43,327 nt of DNA, from the NCBI GenBank assembly GCA_029052265.1, contig JAIDJJ010000163.1:1-43327 (forward strand), read 5' to 3'. Below the pieces are notes generated by a model. That model worked only from the letters and a program-made list of their open reading frames with translations, had not been told where the DNA came from and ran no database searches. Below are positions 24,793-33,101 of the stretch, piece by piece. How positions within the stretch are numbered: position 1 is the stretch's first letter; each line of letters starts with the position of its first letter. The position numbers and the translations under genes are program-made. This stretch comes from Muribaculaceae bacterium. GTDB taxonomy: Bacteria > Bacteroidota > Bacteroidia > Bacteroidales > Muribaculaceae.

Positions 24793-27612
24793 TTATGCGG
24801 TATAAAGTGGTTGTGAACGTTCAATTAAATCCTTTACCTTCGCATTGCATACTGGATCACAATGCGAAATGTCAGATGAATATATCAAACCGATAATAAC
24901 GAAATTCTCCCATCTTTGATAATTATTCCAAAATGGCAGTTGACGTAATACTGAGATATCGATTCTGCCTTGATTGACAATCGTAGCCGACTCGTCAAAT
25001 ACCTTTAGCGTTTCTATCAAAGGCTGTGGTTTACGAACCTTATTCCATCCGGCAGGAGAGAAATCCACTGGAAGTCTACAATTTCCCGCCTTCACTTTAA
25101 GTTCGCCAATTTCGTCATCAGACATGTAGTGTCGACCTACGGTACTTACAAAATTATTTAATGTGAGAGCCGTAAAGTCACCAATTGCATTGGGTTGCTC
25201 ATTTTCTGAAAATATTTCAGTATATCTTGTTATTTTGTTTGATATAGAGCGTCTTACTTCCAGTTTCTTGAATAGATTTACAAGCATAAAGACAACCTCA
25301 TCGGCATGGGGTAGATTTTTAACAACAGATTGTGAGACTTCATTGAGATGCTCTACCCAATAATCTACAATATGCTTGGTAATGACATCACCAATGGATG
25401 ACAAAGTAATTGTTTCCTTGGCTATTACATCATCCAGCTCAAATCCTTGGGCTTTCAGGTATTCTATCAGTTCATCCTCTGTTTCGAGAATATAATATGT
25501 CAAAAGCTTTTGGATATTGGTCTCGCGATTATCTGAAATATCAATACCTGCACTTGCACGAATAAAATTAACTGCACTGAAGTCTTTTGGTGTATCCGTG
25601 TGACAGACAATTATATCGTAAGCGATATTTCGTAGGACTTCAGGGCTAACCATAAAGCTGTCTAATATTCTTCCGAATACTGCGGGGTCTTTTGCAACTG
25701 TCTGTTGAAGAGACCTTCTGATATCCCCTGCAATCAGTCGTACTTTTTTGTTCTTTGCTTCAGTATCTTCAGGCTCATAAAATACTTGCAACGCATTGAG
25801 TAGCTCTTTTTTGAGAGTTTCCAATTGAGAAAGGTAACGCTTCCTGCGAGCTCTGTCAAGTACACCCGCAATCGAGTCAAGATCTCGGATTATAGCTTTA
25901 GACCCATCATTATTCAATGTAGCGACTTCCGACCATGTAGCCTCAGGATCGGCAAAATGTGTTCGTACAAATTTGTGACGTAAGAAGCTATCCTTCAATC
26001 TGTCAAGATAGTCCGGATAGTCTGCATTAGTATGAATGGAAGTCTCTGGTGACTTTATGGCTCCATCGCTGTATCCATCAAACAGACCATTCTTCCCGGA
26101 CCAGAAGAAATCTCTGAGCGGATATATATTCTGGAATGGGATTATTTGACAATTGCTTGTCAGTGTCCATTCATCAAGCCATGTATTCGGTTTGATAATT
26201 TCAGGGAACACAGTGTCAAAACGATTCCAGTGCTTATCCAAGGTTTCGTAATTGTCGGCTTTATCTGTTTTTGTACGTTCAAGATCGATGTTAAACTTAG
26301 TGGCAATAAAGAATAGAGGCGCTATCCCATTTGTTAAGCGGAGCATTTTCGCTCTTTCCTCCGGGTTTAGGCCTATATTTTCTTCAATCCAATTATTGAT
26401 TGTCTCTCCAATAGTGGGTTCTGCCTTTTGGTCATTATGATGACAAAACAATACGCTACTAATCTGCAGCGACCGTGAATATTTGTTGAAAAGGTAGGCA
26501 ACTTTTCCACGACGAAGCATCTTAGGAAGTACTGTGGCAATTTCCTTTTCCTTATATTTTTCGCGGGAGCGTGCACCGGGAAAGTCCAAAAGATCCATGT
26601 CTTTTAAGAACTTGCGGTCCTGCGCTATAGATTCAGGCAACTCAAAAGTAAGTTCTGCGATTAGTGCAGATAACTCACCTTTGCTAAAGTTCGACGATAT
26701 GAGATGTCCATTTACATCATAAACATCCGTATATACATCATCAGTTCCTGTGTCAATTTGTACTCCACATACGGTATCGAGCCACTCTATTTTGAGCAAA
26801 GTCCCTCGTGTTCTAAGAACAGATTCAAAAGGCACATACACTTCTTGCTGAAAATCAAGCTTCTTATATGCGTTTATTAGTGTGGCAAACAATCGGTTAA
26901 TCTCAGGATTTTTATTCCATAGCAAACTGAAAATATCAATCCATTTATCATAAGGAACATATTGTATGACAGGTGCAATAGTCCTACAGAAGTTTGATTG
27001 ATATATGGCCGCGGCATTATTTCCGATTACATCTTTAATATAATCGTTTATGTCGCGTATATCATCTTCTGATATAATACCGTGCTGAACCTTTTTGCTT
27101 TGCCATAATGATGACAACTCATCTAATTCTCGATTTATCGCCTCAAAAGAGAGGGTCGTATCGAGATTTATTTTGATGTCATTGTAATACGAGTCCGTTA
27201 ATAGAAGTATAATATCAACAACAGAAAGATTGAGAATTTTAATCTGATTTTTAACTTCGTGATTATCTTTCTTAATTGTAAAGCGAGTGATTACTCCTGT
27301 TGACTCTATTTTGGCATTATTGCCACCACTTGGGTTTAACTCATCTATAAAACTATATTCGCGTCCATTATTTTCGATAACAAACGGATGTTCTGAAGAT
27401 GATAATAAACTGCTCATCAGATAGGATTTACCCACCTGACTTTCTCCATACGCGGCAGCTGAACAGTTTCCTGTTAAGGCTTTACGTATCGTAGATAGTT
27501 TCCTGCGATACTCCTTAAACTGTTCAGAGGGGAAAGAGTCCTTCCCATATTCTTTCGCCCATAGAAGAGAATCGTTTATGATGTCTATATGCTTGTCTAT
27601 ATCTTGTATCAT
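24793..27612 (-). CDS. SrfC-like dynamin-type GTPase
   Basis: A 939-aa cytosolic protein. Walker A GESQVGKS lies at 56-63 and a dynamin-like G3 motif DFPGA at 343-347, followed by a long mostly helical region. Large size, these motifs and position next to an SrfB-like gene fit the SrfC (Virul_Fac) family of Salmonella and many environmental bacteria. I chose ATG 27612, 4 bp after the SrfB-like stop; the longer frame to 27705 would overlap it by 89 bp. In Salmonella the srfABC genes belong to the SsrB regulon, but the molecular function of SrfC is not established. Likely nucleotide-dependent membrane or complex remodelling (inference). Confidence 0.82.
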   Translation of the reverse strand: MIQDIDKHIDIINDSLLWAKEYGKDSFPSEQFKEYRRKLSTIRKALTGNCSAAAYGESQVGKSYLMSSLLSSSEHPFVIENNGREYSFIDELNPSGGNNAKIESTGVITRFTIKKDNHEVKNQIKILNLSVVDIILLLTDSYYNDIKINLDTTLSFEAINRELDELSSLWQSKKVQHGIISEDDIRDINDYIKDVIGNNAAAIYQSNFCRTIAPVIQYVPYDKWIDIFSLLWNKNPEINRLFATLINAYKKLDFQQEVYVPFESVLRTRGTLLKIEWLDTVCGVQIDTGTDDVYTDVYDVNGHLISSNFSKGELSALIAELTFELPESIAQDRKFLKDMDLLDFPGARSREKYKEKEIATVLPKMLRRGKVAYLFNKYSRSLQISSVLFCHHNDQKAEPTIGETINNWIEENIGLNPEERAKMLRLTNGIAPLFFIATKFNIDLERTKTDKADNYETLDKHWNRFDTVFPEIIKPNTWLDEWTLTSNCQIIPFQNIYPLRDFFWSGKNGLFDGYSDGAIKSPETSIHTNADYPDYLDRLKDSFLRHKFVRTHFADPEATWSEVATLNNDGSKAIIRDLDSIAGVLDRARRKRYLSQLETLKKELLNALQVFYEPEDTEAKNKKVRLIAGDIRRSLQQTVAKDPAVFGRILDSFMVSPEVLRNIAYDIIVCHTDTPKDFSAVNFIRASAGIDISDNRETNIQKLLTYYILETEDELIEYLKAQGFELDDVIAKETITLSSIGDVITKHIVDYWVEHLNEVSQSVVKNLPHADEVVFMLVNLFKKLEVRRSISNKITRYTEIFSENEQPNAIGDFTALTLNNFVSTVGRHYMSDDEIGELKVKAGNCRLPVDFSPAGWNKVRKPQPLIETLKVFDESATIVNQGRIDISVLRQLPFWNNYQRWENFVIIGLIYSSDISHCDPVCNAKVKDLIERSQPLYTA

Positions 27613-27616
27613 GACT

Positions 27617-30600
27617 TTAGAAATTGAAAGCTCCAGAATCGAGCCAGTACTTTTCATTTGCACCAAGACTTTGGATGTGAATTTCGACATTGCCCTCAAT
27701 AACATCTTTATCCTCTTTGTCGCGGATAGATGATATTGTCAAATGCTCTTTGTCATCCAGGTCCCTGTCAATTGTCAATTTGAAGGGCATGCGTTTTTTT
27801 AGTTGGTCAATTTGTTCGTTGACCAAGGATTGAACTTTGGCGTCAGTAAGCGTAGTTCCTTCGTTTAGGAGAGCTTTCTTGCGGATTCTGTCTGCAATTT
27901 TATGTCGATTAAAGTCAATTGTATATAAGGTTCGACAGGGATATGTATCCATGCCGATTTGTCGCACATTAAGATATGTAGGTATTCGACTTACTGTCAA
28001 ATCACCTTGGGATTGCTCTGGAGTAATAAAATACTCAATAGGTTGACCTTCACGAGAAGCTTCTATATAGTTAACTGTTGATTTTAAGCCCTCTTTAAGT
28101 TTGTCGAGATTAATTACAAACTTATTTAAATTGGAAAGTTCAGACGCATAATGTCCTATAACACCACCCATAGCCACAATGGTCTTAGGATTTGTTATTG
28201 AACCTGTATTGTTGTCAAAAGGATACCAATCGCCTACATAATAGTTGTTTAACATTATGAGCCTATTAGGCGACACTGCATAATACTTAAGGAAAATATC
28301 ACGAATTGCCGGAAGGGATGCTGGTCTGCCTGAAAGAAGAACTATATCACAGGCATAAGCATACATAATCGTTGCAATTTTCTTAAGTAGTGGTTCAAAT
28401 TCTTTTTCAACCACAGCAGATATCGCTTCTCTATTGAATTTCCATTCCAATTTAGTTACATCAATCCCGGTTTTGTCAAAGAAGCCAGTTATAATTGATG
28501 CGTTTGGTGGACAATCCGCAAAGACGTCATTAAATCTAACAACACAGTCCTTATGGTTATTTTTCAACAGTTCCAGGAAATGACACATCAGTGGAACCGA
28601 ATACTGAATATTAAAATCTTTACGCAATATTCGGTCTGATACAGTTTGTCCATTATGATCGGGACCAAAGAAATTTTTAATTTCTTGGCGGTATTGTGTT
28701 ACTGACAAGTTTTTCAAGACTTGACGGAATGCACTGTCTTCATTAAGAAGCATCACATTCTTAATCAAGCCGTTCAACATGTCATCACCTGCAAAATAGA
28801 AACTATCGTAGAATATCGGTTCAGGTGTAATCGTGGTTACATCCCCTTTTTCGTAAGTATATTTACTTATCATGAGGTCCGTTGTTCCTGCACCAATATC
28901 CAAAGATCCAACGGTAAGGGAATGTTGTGAATCCCCATCTTCTATTTTACCATATAGATTGAAGAACTCACTGCAACATCCTTTATATTTATGTCCAACT
29001 TCGCCATACATGTATACCAATTGAGAACATGTAGCCTCATCATAATACCATTCGGCGTCTGAATCCTTTTTAGTTCTTACCGATGGAATGACCTCAACTG
29101 AATTACGTTTTAAGTCAACATTTCCATTGAACCGAGATAACATCCGCACAGCATCCTGAGCGCAACGAACTAATGCCTCGCGTTCAAGTTTTGACATAGC
29201 GGTAGGACAAGTTATTATGATGCGTTTTATCTTTCTTGGCATTTCAGGATATCCGAATCCTTCTCGTACTGAACGATGCTTCGCACTGTTGATTTGACCA
29301 TGCGCTTGGACTAACATTTCAAGGAATGACAAGGTCATCAAAGATCTCCTTGAATAATGGAAAGAAAGACCTCCTTCGCCGTTAAGATCTAATTGTCCAT
29401 CACTCTTTAATTGAGAAGTTATACCCTGAAGATTAAGGATGTGATTGTCCTTCTCTCCGGGCAATACAAGGAATTGCCATTCTTCCTTATTCGGACGCCA
29501 GTCCCATAGATATCGCTTGGGACTTGAGTATGTCGACAATGAATCTATACGACTCTCAATATTAGACGCGCGATGAATTAGGGTATTCGCTTCTTGTCCA
29601 AGCCTTACTAAGCTTGGATATACGAATTGTCGGCTATCAACATGTCCAAAGTCGCCAAAACAAACCCTACGGAAAGCGAGTCGCATGTCAAAAGGCTCAT
29701 TATAAGATCGTATTGACGCTCCATCTTCCGTAGAATGTATTGGATTTGTTAAATCAACTAAAGAGAGTGGTCGAACTTGATTGAAATTAGAATTGTCTTC
29801 AATCAAAAGAGCGGTGGTCCTTGAATTTCCTATATCAATAACCATATCAACATCCCGAACCTCCACGTCAACATCCTTATATAATTTGACCTTTGGGAAT
29901 AGTTGATTTTTTGACAGGTAATTAATCAAGAATATATATGACGCGGAATAGCTCATCTTTTTCACATTTGTTCCGCGCAATTGTGAAATTCTTGTAATTT
30001 CAGGATGAACCAAGTGCATCAAATACTCATCAATATAGCTCCATTTTTGCCCCGAAGAACAATAGTCTAAAAGAAACAACTCATTATTACACAGAGCTAA
30101 ATCTATATCTTTCCTAAATTTATCAGGAAAAACAGGATTTTCATCATTTGCCTCATCTTCATAAGTAGTATGAGTGTCGAAAACTAATATGACGTCATAG
30201 ATTTTCTGTCCTTTATCTTCTTTGATTGGCATCAATTTGAACCGCGACCAGTTCAAAGGACCAAATTTGAATTTGCGCTCTGTTCTCTTAAAAAAGTAAG
30301 GGGCAGGGAGCCATTTGTTTTCAAAAGAGGATAATTTATTCTCTCTATCCGCGAAAGTAAGACTGTATATTTCGCCTTTCACACCGGCGCAAAGTTCATC
30401 GTCAATTTTGAGCGGAGTTATACCGTCGTGTTTTAACTCATCAATATCCAGTTCTACATCTGGATTTGACAAGTAGCCATTTTTTAATAAGTCTGCTTTC
30501 TTGTAGTAGACCGTACAATCGTCGGTGCATACTTCATGAACAAGTTCCAGTTTCCATTCGCCACTATCAGTATCATACCACTCATGGAACCACTGTTTGA

Positions 30601-30676
30601 AGCGGTCCTGAGTGTTTATCTTCAGGCGAAAGGTAAATATCTGTATCCCAGAGTTTGCAATAAGCGTATATTCCAT
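27617..30676 (-). CDS. SrfB-like protein, actin/Hsp70-fold ATPase
   Basis: A 1019-aa cytosolic protein. Residues 1-270 form a beta-rich N-terminal domain. The actin/Hsp70 nucleotide-binding core is then clear: phosphate-1 motif MVIDIGNSRTTALLIED (from 278), a strand-Thr-Cys-Pro-Thr segment IIITCPTAMSKLER at 486-499, phosphate-2 DIGAGTTDLMI (593-603) and adenosine motif DIVLLSGRPASLP (777-789). Size and motif spacing match the SrfB family (PF07520 by recollection). It is the first gene of the ten-gene operon and sits about 540 nt downstream of the predicted promoter. It probably cycles with ATP and partners the SrfC-like GTPase encoded 4 bp downstream. Confidence 0.85.
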   Translation of the reverse strand: MEYTLIANSGIQIFTFRLKINTQDRFKQWFHEWYDTDSGEWKLELVHEVCTDDCTVYYKKADLLKNGYLSNPDVELDIDELKHDGITPLKIDDELCAGVKGEIYSLTFADRENKLSSFENKWLPAPYFFKRTERKFKFGPLNWSRFKLMPIKEDKGQKIYDVILVFDTHTTYEDEANDENPVFPDKFRKDIDLALCNNELFLLDYCSSGQKWSYIDEYLMHLVHPEITRISQLRGTNVKKMSYSASYIFLINYLSKNQLFPKVKLYKDVDVEVRDVDMVIDIGNSRTTALLIEDNSNFNQVRPLSLVDLTNPIHSTEDGASIRSYNEPFDMRLAFRRVCFGDFGHVDSRQFVYPSLVRLGQEANTLIHRASNIESRIDSLSTYSSPKRYLWDWRPNKEEWQFLVLPGEKDNHILNLQGITSQLKSDGQLDLNGEGGLSFHYSRRSLMTLSFLEMLVQAHGQINSAKHRSVREGFGYPEMPRKIKRIIITCPTAMSKLEREALVRCAQDAVRMLSRFNGNVDLKRNSVEVIPSVRTKKDSDAEWYYDEATCSQLVYMYGEVGHKYKGCCSEFFNLYGKIEDGDSQHSLTVGSLDIGAGTTDLMISKYTYEKGDVTTITPEPIFYDSFYFAGDDMLNGLIKNVMLLNEDSAFRQVLKNLSVTQYRQEIKNFFGPDHNGQTVSDRILRKDFNIQYSVPLMCHFLELLKNNHKDCVVRFNDVFADCPPNASIITGFFDKTGIDVTKLEWKFNREAISAVVEKEFEPLLKKIATIMYAYACDIVLLSGRPASLPAIRDIFLKYYAVSPNRLIMLNNYYVGDWYPFDNNTGSITNPKTIVAMGGVIGHYASELSNLNKFVINLDKLKEGLKSTVNYIEASREGQPIEYFITPEQSQGDLTVSRIPTYLNVRQIGMDTYPCRTLYTIDFNRHKIADRIRKKALLNEGTTLTDAKVQSLVNEQIDQLKKRMPFKLTIDRDLDDKEHLTISSIRDKEDKDVIEGNVEIHIQSLGANEKYWLDSGAFNF

Positions 30677-30780
30677 GATTTATCGGTTGGTAAGTTCAAC
30701 CGGGTGGGTCTGCGGCTTTCAATTGGGTGCTTTCGGGCAAGTCAATCGGGGCTTGGCAGAGGGCCGGTCGGTAAATGACG

Positions 30781-30855
30781 AAGGCGTGGGCCTTTGTTAC
30801 TCCGCTGCGGCTCTGGACTGCCGATCATACGTAACAAGTAAATAGCCCACGCCTT
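30781..30855. repeat. long inverted repeat (hairpin)
   Basis: AAGGCGTGGGC (30781-30791) pairs perfectly with GCCCACGCCTT (30845-30855). The inner CTTTGTTAC / GTAACAAG extends the stem after an asymmetric bulge. The loop is about 30 nt. No T-run makes it an obvious terminator on either strand. Confidence 0.8.
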
Positions 30856-30902
30856 TGTATATACCTGCGGTTATCCCTCGCCTCTGTATCCCTGACGGAA
30901 CT

Positions 30903-31002
30903 CAATTCCTGAGGGAATTGTATTCCTGGGAATCTTGTTCCAGATGAAATCAGATTCCGGATGGAAGAGCAATTCCGTAAGGAATTATGTTCCGGATGGA
31001 AT
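30903..31002. repeat. array of six short dyads, ATTCC-N(2-4)-GGAAT type
   Basis: Units begin near 30904, 30922, 30938, 30953, 30971 and 30989 (for example AATTCCTGAGGGAATT, ATTCCTGGGAAT, AATTCCGTAAGGAATT, GTTCCGGATGGAAT). Spacing is about 15-18 bp. The third and fourth units are imperfect. The regular arrangement suggests tandem protein-binding sites or a repeat-derived sequence. Confidence 0.75.
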
Positions 31003-31217
31003 GTGGACGGGTATACAACACTCTTTCTTTTGCCTTGTCTTTGCGTGACTTGGCAAAAAGGGGAGTGCCCGTTTGTATACGCTTTAGCGTGAGCGCCATT
31101 GCTTGTTGTCCGTATGATTGAAAATTGTCCAGATTTTCAGCGGGGGACAACGGGTCGTGACGCTCGTTCTTCTTATGTCTTTGCAGAGTTGCGGACACGT
31201 CCGCCGGTCTGCTGTCG

Positions 31218-31250
31218 CAAAGATAGAACTTTTTGGCGACATTCGCCAAT
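31218..31250 (-). promoter_or_regulatory. predicted promoter for the Srf-like operon
   Basis: Minus strand ATTG (31247-31250), 21 bp, TATCTTTG (31218-31225). The -7 box is exact. Transcription would start near 31211 and read leftwards into the SrfB-like gene with no intervening terminator that I could see. Confidence 0.5.
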
Positions 31251-31330
31251 TGCAATGGTATTTTTTTTACTTGTCGTTTATATTTTCATTTTATAAAATC
31301 GGTTTATGTAACGATTAAAAGGTTAGACGA

Positions 31331-31621
31331 TTATAGGTCTCTGTATCCGGAGCCTATGTGCTGTATGGATATGACAACGGTGCGGGGCGTGTCGCTTTTT
31401 CGCTCATTCGGGTCTTGGCGTACCTCTAAGGTCGATAAAGCAATAGCCCCACACCGGTTTTTTCGCCTTCCCTCATATATGGGTACGGCATACGGTGTGT
31501 TTCTTTTGCCTTTCTTCACCTTAAATTCTAAACCGCCAAGTTTGAATGAGGAAGTGTGGGCAATCAACACATGTTGTTTCTCGGATGCGAATTTAGCAAA
31601 AAAATCGGTATATGGAGCCAT
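31331..31621 (-). CDS. 96-aa conserved-looking small protein, unknown
   Basis: The ATG at 31621 opens a 96-aa soluble, basic protein (MAPYTDFFAKFASEKQ... with GGLEFKVKKGKR, AVPIYEGRRKNRCGAIAL and RTVVISIQHIG). The strand pattern suggests a small beta-rich fold. The overlapping plus-strand frame of 144 aa has shadow-like composition. No family recognised; small genes of this kind often sit in mobile segments of Bacteroidales, so it may mark the island edge. Confidence 0.55.
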   Translation of the reverse strand: MAPYTDFFAKFASEKQHVLIAHTSSFKLGGLEFKVKKGKRNTPYAVPIYEGRRKNRCGAIALSTLEVRQDPNERKSDTPRTVVISIQHIGSGYRDL

Positions 31622-31745
31622 CGCTGTCGGTTTTTTTTATTTGATTTTCTATAAATTTGGAGTGTAGGAGAGAGGGCTTCGTATTGTTATACCAACAGGG
31701 CTGGAATGGTAAATGATTTTTTATAGGGGGTGGGGGATAAAATAT

Positions 31746-31793
31746 ATCGTGAGGGTGTTGACCTGATTCAAGGTCAACACCCTCACGATATTG
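31746..31793 (-). terminator. terminator after purT, perfect 21-bp stem
   Basis: Arms at 31746-31766 and 31773-31793 are perfectly complementary over 21 bp with a 6-nt loop (GATTCA). On the minus strand the stem is followed by TATATTTTATCC. It lies 34 bp past the purT stop. The stem is unusually long and perfect for a terminator. Confidence 0.8.
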
Positions 31794-31826
31794 TTTCGAT
31801 TGCCGGTGGTAATGGAGAGGGGAGGG

Positions 31827-33011
31827 CTACAGGACGTTTATTTTGAGGGCGTCGTATGCGCGGGAGGCTTTCGCGCGTGCCTCTTCCACTGTGGCTGCCG
31901 TGGCGAGGATCACTCCCATACGGCGGTGTCCATGTACTTCGGGTTTGCCGAAGATACGTATCTGCACTCCCGGTTCTGAAAGAACCTGCTCAAGATTGTC
32001 AAACTCAACGCAGTTGGAATCTCCTTCCACCACTATGGCACGCGAAGCCGAAGGTCCGTAGAATCTTACCTCCGGCACCGGGAGCCCCAGCAAGGCGCGG
32101 GCGTGAAGTGCAAATTCGGAAAGATCCTGGGAAATCATGGTGACCATACCGGTGTCGTGCGGACGCGGGGAAACCTCGCTGAAGATCACTTCATCCCCTT
32201 TCACGAAGAGTTCGACTCCGAATATGCCGTATCCTCCGAGGGCGTCGGTTATTTTCTTTGCTATCTCTTTTGCGGATTCGATAGCAGCGTTCGACATAGG
32301 CTGAGGCTGCCATGAATATCTGTAGTCACCGTCTTCCTGAATGTGTCCTACGGGTTCGCAGAATACGGTTCCCGACACGCTGCGCACTGTCAGCAATGTG
32401 ATCTCGTAATCGAAATCTACAAATCCTTCGACGATGACCCTTCCGGCACCCGCCCTGCCCCCTTCCTGAGCCTCTTTCCATGCCGCCTCTACGCTGTCGG
32501 GGGTTCTGACCACGCTTTGGCCGTGTCCGGAGGAGCTCATCACGGGTTTTACCACACAAGGCATGCCGATCTCCGCTATAGCCTCTTCAAATTCCCTGAA
32601 GTCGGAAGCGAAGCGGTATGGCGATGTGGTGATGCCCAGGTCTTCAGCCGCGAGGCGGCGTATCCCTTCGCGGTTCATTGTGAGCCAAGCCGCGTTTGCG
32701 GCGGGAGTCACGTTGAATCCCTCTTTTTCAAGTTCGAGAAGCACCGGAGTGGCGATCGCCTCTATTTCCGGAATTATATGGTCGGGACGTTCCAGCTCGA
32801 CTATCCGTCGCAATTCCTTGCCGTCGAGCATGTCGAACACGTGAGAGCGGTGAGCCACCTGCATGGCGGGCGCGCCGGGATATTTGTCACAAGCCACGGT
32901 TTCGATACCGAGGCGCTGAAGTTCGATAGCCACTTCTTTCCCGAGCTCTCCGCTCCCCAACAGAAGGGCTTTGCGCCCCTTTGCGGTCATGATGCTGCCT
33001 ATTTTTGACAT
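31827..33011 (-). CDS. purT: formate-dependent phosphoribosylglycinamide formyltransferase
   Basis: A 394-aa ATP-grasp enzyme that makes formyl-GAR from GAR, formate and ATP, the folate-independent third step of purine synthesis. The N-terminal GAR-binding region has LLGSGELGKEVAIELQRLG and VACDKYPGAPAMQVAHRSHV. The ATP-grasp core has CVVKPVMSSSGHGQSVV and GIFGVELFVKGDEVIFSEVSPRPHDTGMVT, both diagnostic for PurT. Length is normal. A near-perfect promoter ends about 11 nt from the start, and a terminator follows, so it is a single-gene unit between the PUL and the island. Confidence 0.96.
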   Translation of the reverse strand: MSKIGSIMTAKGRKALLLGSGELGKEVAIELQRLGIETVACDKYPGAPAMQVAHRSHVFDMLDGKELRRIVELERPDHIIPEIEAIATPVLLELEKEGFNVTPAANAAWLTMNREGIRRLAAEDLGITTSPYRFASDFREFEEAIAEIGMPCVVKPVMSSSGHGQSVVRTPDSVEAAWKEAQEGGRAGAGRVIVEGFVDFDYEITLLTVRSVSGTVFCEPVGHIQEDGDYRYSWQPQPMSNAAIESAKEIAKKITDALGGYGIFGVELFVKGDEVIFSEVSPRPHDTGMVTMISQDLSEFALHARALLGLPVPEVRFYGPSASRAIVVEGDSNCVEFDNLEQVLSEPGVQIRIFGKPEVHGHRRMGVILATAATVEEARAKASRAYDALKINVL

Positions 33012-33028
33012 TTTGTGATAATTTTGTG

Positions 33029-33059
33029 CAAAATTACAAAAAAATGTTGTCTGCGCAAA
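33029..33059 (-). promoter_or_regulatory. consensus promoter of purT
   Basis: Minus strand TTTG (33056-33059), 19 bp, TAATTTTG (33029-33036). Both boxes match exactly. The predicted transcript starts near 33022, so the purT leader is very short. Confidence 0.8.
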
Positions 33060-33101
33060 ACTTCGTCGAGAGTCCTGAACCTGTATGAAGAATATCCGGG
33101 A

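Larger units (their letters stand above)
30677..31217 (-). other. long leader / intergenic region upstream of the SrfB-like gene
   Basis: About 540 bp with no convincing gene. It contains an 11-bp-armed hairpin (30781-30855), a run of six short dyads (30903-31002) and, at its right end, a Bacteroidetes promoter (31218-31250). A 101-codon frame crosses it but begins with TTG inside the promoter. I therefore read it as a transcribed 5' leader or a mobile/repeat-like insertion. Confidence 0.5.

Noticed and set aside
24793..27705. Longer start for the SrfC-like gene
   Set aside because: It would overlap the SrfB-like gene by 89 bp, while ATG 27612 gives a 4-bp gap like the other operon junctions.
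30781..30855. Integron attC-like site
   Set aside because: The hairpin lacks paired RYYYAAC/GTTRRRY core sites, and no integrase was seen.
30950..31255. 101-aa minus-strand ORF upstream of the SrfB-like gene
   Set aside because: It starts with TTG inside a -33/-7 promoter and ends within the dyad array; its composition does not look like a folded protein.
31233..31667. 144-aa plus-strand ORF overlapping the 96-aa gene
   Set aside because: It lies antisense to a more protein-like frame and has shadow-type composition (Phe/Cys-rich).
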